A stretch of 64,000 nt of DNA from Turnera subulata. Taxonomy: Eukaryota; Streptophyta; Magnoliopsida; Malpighiales; Passifloraceae. The position numbers and the translations under genes are program-made. Shown piece by piece: positions 33,439 through 45,249 of this stretch (the first letter of the stretch is position 1; each line of letters opens with the position of its first letter). The notes below the pieces were generated by a model. That model had not been told where the DNA came from, ran no database searches, and saw only the letters and a list, made by a program, of their open reading frames with translations. Where the stretch lies: contig JAKUCV010006130.1 in the NCBI GenBank assembly GCA_028386065.3, forward strand, positions 224,352 to 288,351, read 5' to 3'.

Positions 33439-36170
33439 AAATTTTGGTCTTTTTTCTTTTTTTTTTTTGGGTTTTGTTTTTAACTCCTTGGATGGATTAT
33501 AGAGAGTATGACGATCGTAGATGGTATATGACCGATCAAGAATCCCTTCTGCTTTTTGTGTAAGGGTCTGATTTTTACTGATAGCAATAATAAGAACTGT
33601 TTTCTGTAATAGGGAAAAAGAAAATATAGCTCCAGACTGATATGATATGACACAACACTATAACTATTAGTGTCTTTGATTTTTTGAGTATTTTTGTGGT
33701 TGTTTAATCAAATATATATCAAATTCTAATATCAGCTTTTTTGTGGTTGTTCTCTGTTGTTTCCTTGGTTCTCTGATTTGTCCAATCTGTTTCTCTTCCT
33801 TCATTCACGTTGTGTGTGCTTGGTTTAGTATTTTTCTTCCTGGATGGAGAGATTTCGTTTGACGATGAAGTTAGAACTTTGCTTGCGTAGCCTCAGCTGT
33901 CCTTGATGAGGGCCTGAGAACAGGAAACCAGATTTTGCTTTCAAGTTCTTTGTGCTTCAAAATTGAAGCATATCCAACCAGTAATACACTTAGAAATGTG
34001 TTATCCAGCAGATAATAGTAAAATATTTCTGCAAGAACCTTTGCAATTAGTAGGTCCGTAAACAGTTAGTGGTGGTGCCGTGGTTTATGATAATAACGAT
34101 TAACTTTGTTTGGAAAAAATTAATGGTGGAGCCTATCTTTTCCATTGCTATCAAGAAACTTACTCGGCGAACAGAAAAAGTGAAAAAAAGATAAGAAAAG
34201 CTGATGCCTGATGGTATTTGGTCAGTACTTAGTCAAATAATAAAAGTTTTGGAAATTAAGCCTGCTCCAACTGAAAAGGAAAATCGCAGTGTGATATTCC
34301 AAAGTAATATTTTTCTTTTGACTAAAATAAAAACGTGGCGTTTTTCTTCTCTAGATCGTCACTCTTCCATCGCACGCAAGTTCTATGCAAAAGTACCCAT
34401 AAAAATTAAACAGTTTGCAGCGCAAAGTGAAACTGTGAAACATGCTTGATCCAGTTAAAGGCAAAAGGAAGAAAATAATTTTGAACTCGAAGCCACCGAA
34501 TCTGCAGCGGCTTGAAGCTTCTTGAAAAATTAATGACTTTATAGACAAAATTCGCTTCATATAAGATGTATACTACTACTAATGATCTTAATCTGAGCTC
34601 AATTGTATAAATACAAATCGGAAAATGTTCAACCAAGAAAAATCTTGCTGAATGTTTTTATTCTCAAGTTTACCAAAACAAAATGTTTTACTCCCTTTGG
34701 CTGTTTTATTTTTATTTTATTTAGTTTAAATTTGTTTTTTTTTATTTAAAGATCAAGTCCCAGCTGTTAAGTAATCAACTAGGTGCTACTGAAAACCTAT
34801 AAGTTAGCAAATCCTATAAAAAATGAAATTTAATATGCTAACATGGCCAAAGAAATATACAATTTGGTTAGCAGGAATCGAGAAATTTCTGAAACTCGTA
34901 ACCTTCTAGGAGTAATTGTTTGATTCATAAATAAAAAATGTTCATATATACTGATTTCTTAAGTTTTTCTTTAAATAACTTAAAACGTTTTCGGCCAGAG
35001 TAACAATTCCAAAATTTCGGTTGATTTGACCTTGATGATGGGGAGAAACAAGAAAACTTGCTTGACTTGTCTGCTTAAGAATAGAAATTTCTCATTTTTT
35101 CTACACATAACTAATGCTAACACATGACTTACTAATAAGATACATTCCTTCCTCTCTCGTCTTGGGTGGTCACCGCTTGCTTAAGTTCTTTCACTTTCTG
35201 CGTTCTGTTCCTTTTTAATTGGTTTTTGGTGCATTTAGTTTAAGTGCGAAGTCAAAAGGGGTGATAATCGTCTAGGAATAGACGAAATGAGTTCAATGAA
35301 AATAACTAGTCTTTAAACATATATTATTTATAAGAAATATTTTAATTAAAGTGGTCCAAAAAAATTACGCAGAAATCATAAAACGAAATAGACACCTATG
35401 ATTATATGAAAGAACAAGTGCATTACACGGGTCCTAATTGGTGACCCCACGGTCTCTTTATTGAGGGGAGGGGTGAATTTTGAATCTTATCAACTATCCA
35501 ATTCTCCTAACTATATTATTAAGAATGAATCCATGACTACTTCAATAGAATAACTTTAGGGAAATACCGCATTACAAATAGGGTTGGCATATGAACGCAC
35601 TTTAGTTTATTCAGTAGCTGTGCATTTCTTAATTTGCGTTTCCGCCCACGTTTTTGTTACTTTCATGTCAGGTTCATATTTGAATTTTACAAGTGAATGC
35701 TCATACTTTCATATGTAGTCACAAAAGAATAGGAGTATTTGTCAACTACATTTATTTTTGCGCGTCAAGTAGTGCACATACGAGAATTGAGTTTTGTAAA
35801 ATTTTGTTGTGTATTCTTGGTTCCATATATATCATTGGCTCCACTGCGTATTAAATTTAAAAACCATGGTTTTGAAGTTAAATGCACCTAACACACAATT
35901 TTTCTTTTAGTCGAAAACCTTATAACTAGTACTGAAGGCATTAGGCAGGTCAATTCAATTTTCTGATACTGACTGCTTACCTTATCCGTCTTGTTTTCTT
36001 TCGATTAATCAGTTTGTATCTAATTATAACTATTGATCAGTCAGTCAAATAATTAAACTATTTGCACCAAAGAGAAGAACAAGATAATTAATGTTTGTCC
36101 ATATCACGACATTTGGATTTGCATAATGAACCTAATTTCTTTATTCTCAAAAAATTATCAACTAATTACT
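33439..36170. other. Intergenic; nothing recognised
   Basis: AT-rich spacer downstream of DUF506, up to the target duplication AATAC (36171-36175) of element B. Short ORFs at 34204-34636 have no motif. Confidence 0.5.
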
Positions 36171-36175
36171 AATAC

Positions 36176-36352
36176 TGTTATGAATAATTATAAATGAATG
36201 TTAGTTGTAAGCTGTCTATATATACCCTATAAAACACAGTAAATGACAAGAATGAAAATACTGAAACCGAGAGCTGAGCTCTCTTCCCAACTCCATCTTC
36301 TACCTCTCACTCTCCTTAATCTTTTCTGCATCAAAACATGTTATTTATAACA
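36176..36352 (+). repeat. Element B 5' LTR
   Basis: 177 bp, TGTTATGAATAATTA to TTATTTATAACA. TATATATACCCTATAAAACA at about 36218 contains two TATA-like sites fit for LTR transcription. Confidence 0.9.
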
Positions 36353-36371
36353 CGTTATCAGCACGATAACG
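36353..36371 (+). other. Element B primer-binding region
   Basis: CGTTATCAGCACGATAACG directly after the LTR, the same sequence as in element A up to the last base. TATCAG is the core of the tRNA-iMet primer site. Confidence 0.6.
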
Positions 36372-36906
36372 ACTCTACCCAGTGCAGGAAATACGTTGAA
36401 AAATGAAAAGAAAACTTGTGCAGAAAGAAAGGAAAAAAGGGGAAGAAAACCAGCCTCCATGCGCCTCGGGTACTGTTCACAAGGACCCGATCGACGCCGC
36501 CTCTCGCCTCACCACCACCACCATCAACTTCGTCGTGCCGTCGCGAGCTCAACCCCGCCGCCACTGTCGTTCTCCGCCGCCGGACGCGCCGTCCACGGCT
36601 GATGACCCGACGGCCGAGCCCATGGACCCGACAAGACCCGTCGGGTCTGTTTTCATCCTCACGCAGCTCCGCCAGACACAGCGCCGCCCACACCGGCTCG
36701 CTCCTCGCGCCGTCGCCAACCGCCCGATGCCTTCTCCATCCTCTTCGGCCGCCGGACGCGCTTCCAGAAGTCGACGACCCGACGAGAACCGTCGGATCTG
36801 CCTCCTTCCTTCTGCTCGCGTCGACCACCGGTGCTGCACCCGACGCCTTGCCCTCCTTCCGCCAAGCCGCCGTGCTCGCTGTCCCTGCATCGCCTCTCGT
36901 CCGTCG

Positions 36907-36943
<37 letters not shown>

Positions 36944-37936
36944 NTTTATTTTGCATTTAATTTTCAGTTATTTATTTTAATTGGACTAATTAATAAACGA
37001 CCCATTGCATTTAATTTCTGGTTATTTAATTTTAATTGGGCTAATTAATAAAAAGCTCATGTTTATTTATTTTAATTAAGTCTTTTAATTATTTAATTTT
37101 GGCATTATGTTACAAATATTGGAGGCCCTTAAAATTTCAGGAAGAAATTTGTTATGGGCATTGAATGTTTTTGAATGAAAATCGTCTCGAAGACACAGTA
37201 AAAGCGAATATAAAGCAGAGACTCGAAGTCTTACTGCCAAAAGATCCCGCATATCTTTAAAAATTTTTGTAAGAGAAAATATCACCATCAAAGAAGATGG
37301 ATATTGTATGACCATCACGAGGATGGATACTGTTCTTGCTTACCCTGAAGGTGCAAGCTAATATATTGAATAATTTTATTTTATGTTCAGTTTTATTCTT
37401 TTATGTTTCGTCTTATGTTTAATTTTATTTAATTTTATTTCCTTTATAGCATTTTACAATTGTTTCTAGAATAATGGCTCAGGCATTAGTCTTGAAGACA
37501 ATACAAATTGACATCCAAGGAGGAGAGATATATGTGTGGATGTCAACTATTTTCACAAAATATGCGATAGTACAATCTCGAAATGAGAAAAAGATTAACA
37601 CGCTCCTGAAGAGCATAAGAACGCAAGCTTTACTATGATCTAGAAGATCATATATTTACGCTCTGGAAGAGCATATACTCTTAAAGAATACAGACACCCC
37701 CAATTGACAGTAATAAAGAAATTATTATGGATCCCGTTAAATTTACTCTGCTCTATTCCCTGAAGCGAATAAGACAATATTATTAATTTGTCCCTATGGC
37801 CGTGGATGAGGTTATAATGGCAAAGCTAAGGGAAAAATATGCATATTATTATTGCATAAGGGATTCATTACTTGAGAACATTCACATAAAGCACATAAAG
37901 GAACTGTTCTCATACATAAGCTGAAAAGAAAATTAT
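36372..37936. other. Element B leader and AT-rich interior
   Basis: GC-rich, Pro/Arg/Ser-coding block at 36400-36910, then a C34 run and N at 36910-36944, then AT-rich DNA with repeated TTTATTTTAATTGGGCTAATTAATAAA units (36960-37070). Further on, GAAGAGCAT / GAAGATCAT motifs recur (37600-37690). No gag domain is recognised. The C run is probably a sequencing or assembly artefact. Confidence 0.5.
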
Positions 37937-38620
37937 TTATCGGTTGGGTACAACATTGACCCTAAAACTCTGGGCCTCGTTATTGATGTTGACCCTAACA
38001 CTGTCATTCCAGGAAAACCACATACCACCCATGTTGTTTTCTCCTGGTAGCTCAAACCGATTTTTTGGAGGAAAACGGAGCGGAATTACACCATGATTTT
38101 CTCCTGCTTGCCACAAAGTCTCAGTAATCAGTACCATGTTGGGCTTGTACTGATTCTTCAGATCCCTTAAGGTACGCACAAAATCTTGGGACCTTCTTGC
38201 TACACCCCTGCAATTCCATAGTAAAAGTCGTACCTTAGGCCATGTAGGTGGTGACCCAGTCACCCTTGGGACGCTCCGAGCCATCATGGAAACCTGATAA
38301 TAACTGCTTTGATTTAAAATTTGACATGAAGGCTCTAGTTGAAATTCCTGCATTCTATTAGATATGAAAAACATAATAGAGTTAGCCGAGCCATAAAAGG
38401 AAGCCCTTAGATTGCTTTGGTCCTCTAGGAAGAATGTTTCTTCCACAGGAGTTACAAAGAACCTAGATGAATAAAGTTCATCAACAAACACTAAACGAGA
38501 AATTCTCGCCAGATCATTCGGTAATTCCACTTGCTGCTCATTCACCATGCTATAAGCTAACCGATTCCTTCTTCCTAGAGAGGCACCCTCAACAAAGAAA
38601 ACAGTAGCTGGGGAAGGCAT
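37937..38620 (-). CDS. Intact antisense ORF with LINE endonuclease-like start, element B copy
   Basis: Open from ATG at 38620 to stop at 37937, 227 aa; in-frame codons extend to 38671 but MPSPATVFFVEG matches the start in element A. Residues 1-125 are unrecognised. Residues about 133-227 look like the N-terminal third of an EEP/APE-type endonuclease of a non-LTR retrotransposon: LLWNCRGVARRSQDFVRTLR, YKPNMVLITETLWQAGENHG, GGMWFSWNDSVRVNI. The Asn of WNCRG and Glu of ITET match metal-site positions; the distal Asp/His motifs are absent, so nuclease activity is unlikely. A CTATAAGAAG box lies 65 bp upstream. The protein is roughly 90% like the element A copy by eye, while sense-strand pol in both is ruined. 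Confidence 0.7.
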   Translation of the reverse strand: MPSPATVFFVEGASLGRRNRLAYSMVNEQQVELPNDLARISRLVFVDELYSSRFFVTPVEETFFLEDQSNLRASFYGSANSIMFFISNRMQEFQLEPSCQILNQSSYYQVSMMARSVPRVTGSPPTWPKVRLLLWNCRGVARRSQDFVRTLRDLKNQYKPNMVLITETLWQAGENHGVIPLRFPPKNRFELPGENNMGGMWFSWNDSVRVNINNEAQSFRVNVVPNR

Positions 38621-38683
38621 TTTTCTTGTCTTGTTGAGTTTTTCTGAGTTTTCTGCATCTTTCTGTCTCAACCGCCTCCCCTT

Positions 38684-38689
38684 CTTATA
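38684..38689 (-). promoter_or_regulatory. Possible TATA box of antisense ORF, element B
   Basis: TATAAG on the minus strand within CTATAAGAAG, conserved with 12679-12684 of element A. Confidence 0.35.
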
Positions 38690-38934
38690 GTCTGAGATTA
38701 GACAGCTAGGTGTCAGTTTTTCAAATGTGGACCCTTTTTCTGTCTCCGAAAAGGTCTAGAAGATTTTTCGGTAATTAAAACTTTGCATTATTTGTCAGTA
38801 AACTCCAAAGCTTTTCATTCTTCGAGGTTTTGCTTTTGGAAAAATTTGCCACTACTTTAATTATTGTCCAAATAATTCTGATTTTTTTCGACATGAGTGG
38901 CAGAAATAAGCCTAAAATTGGCACATATATAGCT

Positions 38935-39205
38935 AGCCTGAAGCTAGCAGCTGAGTAATTGAAACTTAACATATCCAGCCAGAAGCTGAAATGCTCTAGC
39001 CTGAAGCGAGAAATTTTAAGTGTTTAAATACACAAGTTTATACAGCCTGAAGCTGAGACCAACTAGAAGTTGGCTGATAGATATTTAATTTATAGCTAGT
39101 ATGCACCAGCCAGAAGCTGGTAAATAATTTTTCTAAGTTATCCAGCCTGAAGCTGGCACATAAATAGCAGCCTGAAGCTGGCACCAACTTAAAGTTGGTA
39201 CATGG
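38935..39205. repeat. CCTGAAGCTGG short repeats, element B
   Basis: At least eight copies of AGCCTGAAGCTGGC or CAGCCAGAAGCTGG at irregular spacing, in one orientation. This may be an expanded spacer between the captured ORF and integrase. Confidence 0.75.
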
Positions 39206-39209
39206 ACTT

Positions 39210-41620
39210 ATTATTTGGCATGACCGGTTGGGCCATCCTGGGTCAATAATGATGCACAAAATTTATTGGATCATTCATTGAAAAACCAGAAGTTTTACAA
39301 TCAATGAATTTCCATGTGTTTGTTTGCTGCGAAATTAATTGTACGGCCTTCCTAAGATGAGATTGGCCTAGAATCACCAGCAAGTTTTGGAATAATACAG
39401 GGAGATGAACGCGGATTAATAAATCCGCCGTGTTGACCATCTAGGTAATTTTCACGATGCATCGACTAGATGGTCCATTGTGTGACGCAAGTTGGCATTG
39501 TGTGCACTAATTTAATAATTTGGCCGCTTGCGGGTACATATCCCTACTTATATTATTAGACTATATGTCTAGAAAATACTGGTATATTTCTTCAATGGGT
39601 AACGTATATATATGGAAATAAACCCAAACAGATCTGGGGGAACATTGACAATTGATTGCAGGACCATTGATGAAATATGACTATTTGAGAACATGGTATT
39701 TTACACGCAGCAGCACTTATGTGCATCAAGCCAACAAGTTATCATACGGTCTCCCTATTTAATTGGTTCATGGTCACAAACCTAGTAACTCCCATCTTCG
39801 GACCGTTGGTTGTACAAGTATAAAATGCTCCACCACAGCATAATAAAGTTGGTCCTTAAAGAAGGTTGGGAATATATGTTGGGTATAAAAATCTCCATCA
39901 ATTACAAAGTAATTGAAACCGTTGACTAATAATTGGAGATTTGTTTATTGTTAATTTGATGAAAGAGTTTACCCAACATCAGGGGGAGAAAATAAGTAGC
40001 TGGATCAAGAGATTATTGAAATGCATTATCAATATATAGTTGTTGATCCTCAAACAAATAAGTTTGAACCTGAAGTTCAAAAGATGATTCATTTGCAGGA
40101 AATTGATATGCAATTGCTAGACACATAAAGTGACCAAATCTTATATACCAGCTGCAAATGCTCCTGTTCAAAAAATTAATGTTCCAGAAGAACAAGTATA
40201 GTATGCAAATGAATCCAAAGTACGCCAGAAGCATAGAATATACTCGGTTCCAAAGAAATAGAGAAAAAGGAGCAAAGAGATAAGATGGCCCGAGTGAGAA
40301 AATATGACCTCCAGTAGAGGTTCAAATTAGAAGTCCTCAAGAAGAGGAAAATCCTCCAGAAGAGGTCTCTAAAAAAATCGATAAAGTTCCAGAAGTAACT
40401 CAGGTACCTGAAATAAATGAAAATGATGAGATCTCAATTACAGTGTCAGAAACAATATGGAACCGACGTGAAATAACCGTCGACGGGGATTCTTGTTTTA
40501 ATGATAATAAAGCGCTAAACAAAATGAGGATCATGAACCTACATTGGTGAATGTAGGCGCAGTATAATTGGCCAAATAGAGAAGCATAATTAAGGCTGTG
40601 TTAGACTCGCTTGTGAGGCGAGGAATTTTTCGGACCTGTAGTCCGTACACCAGATGGTGTAAAATCTACCGGTCGGTTGTAAATAGGTATTTGTGCGGAA
40701 AAGGAAATTACAGTAGAGAAATAAAAAACACGGCTCATCGCACAAAGTTTTACCTAAACGACTTGGTATTAATTGTGAGGAGAAATACTCCCCTGTGGTG
40801 GATGCAATTATTTTTGATAAGTCTGGCACTATATAAAAAAAAATTGAAAATGCATCAAATGGATGCTATTACAGCCTATATTTTTATATGGATCCATAAG
40901 TCATGCCATATGCATGAGAATCCCTGAAGGATTCAAGTTGCTTGAAGCAACTAATTTTCGGGAACATATACAAAATTAAGATAATTTGTTCTTTACATGG
41001 TTCGAACCAATTTGGATATTTAATGTATAAATGAGTATACGCATGAATTTATTATTGCTTATGTTGTTTGTTCATATCTATATGTGAATTTCTATTGTTT
41101 TTGTGATTTAAATATTATTGGAACTCTTGAAGAAGCTTTCAAATATCGTGCTATTAGATTGGTCCTGAAGTACCCTATCTAAGTAAAAATCTATATTGCT
41201 AGTAACATGAAGCCTGAAGCTTATGACTTGAGCCTATTGGCAAGATATAACTTTGCCCTTATCTTCGGGATATAACAGATGTGGTATTATGTTATCCCTG
41301 TAAACCCGAAGAGAATATAGTTGGTCTTTGCATATGCAGGTCCTTTATTTGATCCTCATAAAGCACAGACGGATATCTGCTACGACTTTACACATGAAAT
41401 TGCTATATCATCGGAACTACAAGAGCACGTCGGCTAGAAAGATGCTCCAACAACAAATTATGAAGATAATGCTGTCTATATTGTCCAATTAAAGTAGTAA
41501 TGTATCAAAAGTGATCGGATAAAGCACTCGTCACAGAAGTTGACAAGGATGATTGGCAGGCAACGACCTCAAGAAATCAGGAGAGGCCAAAATGAGGGGG
41601 AGTAGAATACGCACTGCACT
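39210..41620 (+). pseudogene. Degenerate copia pol (integrase, RT, RNase H), element B
   Basis: In order: integrase traces (DERGLINPP near 39410; DASTRW near 39455), the RT opening GPVVRTPDGVK-like near 40630, RT with KMHQMDAITAYIF and RIPEGFKLLEAT near 40850-40950, and RNase H with DPHKAQTDICYDFTHE near 41355 joined after a deletion to DAPTTN-EDNAVYIVQL near 41435. Stops and frameshifts are frequent throughout. The order IN-RT-RH is diagnostic of Ty1/copia. The RNase H deletion is the same as in element A. Confidence 0.8.
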
Positions 41621-41725
41621 CTTTTTTCCTTCACCAAGTTTTTATCCCACAGGGTTTTTCTTGGTAAGGCTTTTAATGAGGCAGTAATTCCAAAAGCGTA
41701 TTCTATCCAAAATACAACAACATTC

Positions 41726-41734
41726 AAGGGGGAG
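41726..41734 (+). other. Element B polypurine tract
   Basis: AAGGGGGAG immediately before the 3' LTR, identical to element A. Confidence 0.85.
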
Positions 41735-41912
41735 TGTTATGAATAATTACAAATAAATGTTAATTGTAAGCTTTCTATATATACCCTATAAAACACAATA
41801 AATGACAAGAATAAAAAATACTGAAACCGAAAGCTGAGCTCTCTTCCCAACTCCATCTTCTACCTCTCACTCTCCTTAATCTTCTCTGCATCAAAACATG
41901 TTATTTATAACA
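41735..41912 (+). repeat. Element B 3' LTR
   Basis: 178 bp partner of 36176-36352; followed by AATAC target duplication at 41913-41917. Confidence 0.9.
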
Positions 41913-41917
41913 AATAC

Positions 41918-44900
41918 CAAGTGCACTCTCTTCATTTTTCGTTGCCAATCAGGACAGCCATGGCCCATGGGTTATATCAAATGAAATGCTACGGCGCCCT
42001 AGCAACTAGGAAACAATTTCCTCTACGTAGGACTTATCATTTGTGATTCATCATCGTCCAAAAGCTTGACAATCCGTGAATTGGACATATCGTTACACAA
42101 TATATTTGTAGAAATCAAAGATCAAGAACGCTTACAAATGGGCTCAAGTGCATGTATGTGTTTCTCCGTGATAGTCCTTAAAATGTATTGCGAATTGTTT
42201 GATAAGCATGAATTGAGAGACACACGAATGGAGAAGTATGGCAAATTGCAAGATTAATGAATTAGAAAACTGCAAAAGCAGGGCTTCACAATAAACATGT
42301 GAAGCTGCACACTGGAGCTAGCTTTTGTGGGGAAGTAATAACAATGTGGGTGCTTTCTACCAGGTTTAGAAGCCATTAATTTGATCCCTCGTGTCTTTAG
42401 AAAAAAGAAAAATTTAATTTTGGTGAACTCGTGACTGCTATAAGTCAACTATTTTGTCTCGTGTTTTTCTGTTAAAAAAAACTATTTTGTCTCGTGTTTG
42501 CATAGTTAATTTCATTGGCCATACTCATACCCCTTTAGGGACCATTAACTTTTTAGGCGCCGACTAATTTCTGGAGTTACCACTAATTGAAATGGAAAAG
42601 AAAATGGTATAGATCTAGAATTGTAGAAACTAAACAAGAGGGAAGNTAGCATGGAGCTGAACTTTATTTGGTTGCTTGCGTGGGCTGACATTCAAAAGTG
42701 GGTTCTTTTTGGGTGTATTAAAACTGTACTCACTATAACAGTGGTCTAAACTTGTAATCCTTCCTCACCCAGTTGTAAATACATAGAAAGTTATGTTTTC
42801 CTTCCACTAATTTCAAGATTTGGTTCTGCTGCATTTTTGATACCCATCACCAAAACTTATTTTGTTTCCTTTTCCTTTTCGGAGAGAGAGAGAGAGAGAG
42901 AAAATGAGAAATCACGTTTATTTTCTGGTGGATTGTTGGAATAGCAGAAAGAAGAGGAAAAAGCAAAATGGCAAAATGTATTTGAGGTGATGAAAAAGGA
43001 CTTCATGTTTGCTTTTGGGGCAATATTATGCTCAGTTATGGCTTAGGAGGGAGGATATGGCAAAACCTGTATAACACGCCACTTACATGAAAGGGATCAG
43101 ATCATATGTAGAAACGAGAAGTAGAAGAAAAAGAAAAAGAAACTGTGATAATCTTTTGCCATGGGAGGGCAAAAGCAAGTCAGGAATCATTTTTGAAGAA
43201 CCAAACTTTTGACCTCACACCTACAAGTAAACCTACCCTCCCCACCATCCCCACCTCACATTCTTCATTTTCTTCTTCTTAATTATAGCAAACAAGTTTC
43301 TTCAAACTAGAGCCCGGCCAAAAGGACAACCAAGGAAAGAGTAAACGGTTAAAGAAGCATATCAATACGGGAATGTGATGTTTGCTTGAGAGTGAAACTT
43401 TAAGATTTCTTTCCAACTTTTGGAGATGCTTTTCCTCTTCAACAAGTTATTGCAGATCATGGTAGCAGAAATAATAATAATAATAAAAAATAGTTATCAT
43501 CAAATGCTACCTATGCCCTCCCCTGAACTGATGGACGATGCATGTAAGAATTGTAACGTTTTGGTAATATATTTAACCGAATGAAAGAAAATGCTTATGT
43601 ATACATATATATGTATATTAATCTATTAAACGTGAACTGTATAGTGAGATGAAAGCTTCCGATCCATTGCAAGAAAACACATTGATTTTTCTCTTCTTCA
43701 ATGTATATGCCAAATTGCCAATACTATTTTTTTTTTATATACTCTTTGTCTCGTTTTTTTCCCCTTAAATTTTCTGGTTAACGGGCTCTTATATATATTC
43801 TTATCCAGTTACAAAAGCCCGCTACATGAATACCGGGCTGGCACTTCTGTTGTCACAAGATAATGTGGGTCTAGAAATAGATAAATATCCTGAGAATGTA
43901 CAGGAACCAACTGAGCCTCTTCAACTGTTCTTTCCATAGTTTTTCAGGTGCTGTATAGGCCAAGGCCCAAAATTTCAGTATATACTAAAAAAATATGGGC
44001 TTCATTGATGTCCGGTTGTGAAATATATGGGCTTGGCCTGCCTCAAGCCTATGGTGCAGTTTTTATGCGCGGGTCATTGGCACCCGATATAAGTCACTGC
44101 CACAACCTTGTGGAAATCGAATTTTCAAATAAGATTAAATGGAATAAATAGGCTGGAGTGGAGGATCGAGACCTTCTAACATTTCTTGACCTTACTAACC
44201 TGCAGTTTTAGCTCACCAACTTGATGGTCTAAACATTAAATAACTTTTTTTTTTTAAATCTGAACATTTCACAAACAAAAGAACGCTTCATTATCCCCAA
44301 ATTAGGCGTTATTTATGTTATTGTTCTCATGGATTGTCTTCAATGATTCATGGAAAAAGAAAAAAATGGATCCGTTGTAGACCTGTGTTGGTCAACTGTG
44401 CACAATTATTTGGTGATATCCCTCTTGTTGTTTTAAGAATCTCGTATTGTAATGTCACCTGGTTTGGGTCTAGCCATTAGACCAAACAGTTTCTGCGCTA
44501 TTGGAGAATGCTATGTTAATTTACTGTGGGATAAGACTGCTATATTAATTAATTATCGGAGGGCCGTGTTACGTGTAATATATTTTATGAGAGTTAAGAC
44601 TCAATATTGAGAGCGTTGCTTGACGACTTCTGAAATCTGAATTCTAAAACCTTTTTCACTGGGAATTATTGAGCATCATCTCGTGAATGTATTTATGGAT
44701 GTGAACATTTTCATACCCAAGGGTAGTCAGAAATTTGGTTTCTAAATTAAACAATTTTTGGCCATATATATCATAACTGCCTGAATTTAAGAATGCAAAT
44801 TATATCATTTCCATTCTGGCTTGGCACGTTTGGGTTCCGGTGATCACATCATAACCGCCTCTAATATTAGTAGTATCAACCTTTGGTGAAAGTGGGAATT

Positions 44901-45249
44901 ATATATTCTTGCTCTTTGCAGAAATTCTTGTTCTGTCTGTGGATCTTCTGATATATTGAGATGTGGTCATAGAACAAGTCATGTCTCTAAAATATTATTA
45001 CCAAAGAAGGTGAAATTCGTCCGTTTTCGATTTCTTTTTTCAGAAGCCAAAGAAGTAGTCATTGCCGAGTTATGAATATTAATTCCAACGTTTGATTAAT
45101 GCGAGAAATACCAACTACACAGGAAATTTCTAAGATGTCGTAATAAACCTTACAGGTAAGTTACCACAACTGTATTAAATTACATTTTCAAGGTTGACTT
45201 TCATCTTCTGGTCTTTCTTCATTAACTATTGCTCTGCTCCTAAGTTTAA
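41918..45249. other. Intergenic, ELC-like upstream region
   Basis: No gene or element recognised in 3.3 kb. Contains a (GA)n tract (about 42881-42901), one N at 42646, an AAT repeat near 43472 and AT-rich sequence. The ORF at 43948-44151 has no recognisable motif. Confidence 0.5.
42881..42901. repeat. (GA)n microsatellite
   Basis: About ten GA units in TTTTCGGAGAGAGAGAGAGA context. Confidence 0.75.

Larger units (their letters stand above)
36176..41912 (+). mobile_element. LTR element B, degenerate Ty1/copia type, intact ends
   Basis: A 5.7-kb element with LTRs 36176-36352 and 41735-41912, TG...CA ends and a perfect 5-bp target duplication AATAC (36171-36175, 41913-41917). A TATCAG-type primer region follows the left LTR and AAGGGGGAG precedes the right LTR, so it reads left to right. 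Order inside: GC-rich leader, AT-rich part, antisense ORF (37937-38620), motif repeats, integrase, reverse transcriptase and RNase H remnants. The LTRs differ at about eight bases plus one indel by eye. The LTRs are not alike between elements A and B, but the interiors are, including the antisense ORF and a shared RNase H deletion. Confidence 0.9.

Noticed and set aside
36403..37048. Pro/Arg-rich plus-strand ORFs of 185 and 210 codons
   Set aside because: They depend on the C34 run and the N, and lie in the GC-rich leader of element B; no known domain.
38935..39205. Irregular short repeats considered as a CRISPR array
   Set aside because: Irregular spacing, short degenerate motif, eukaryotic retroelement context; no spacer structure.
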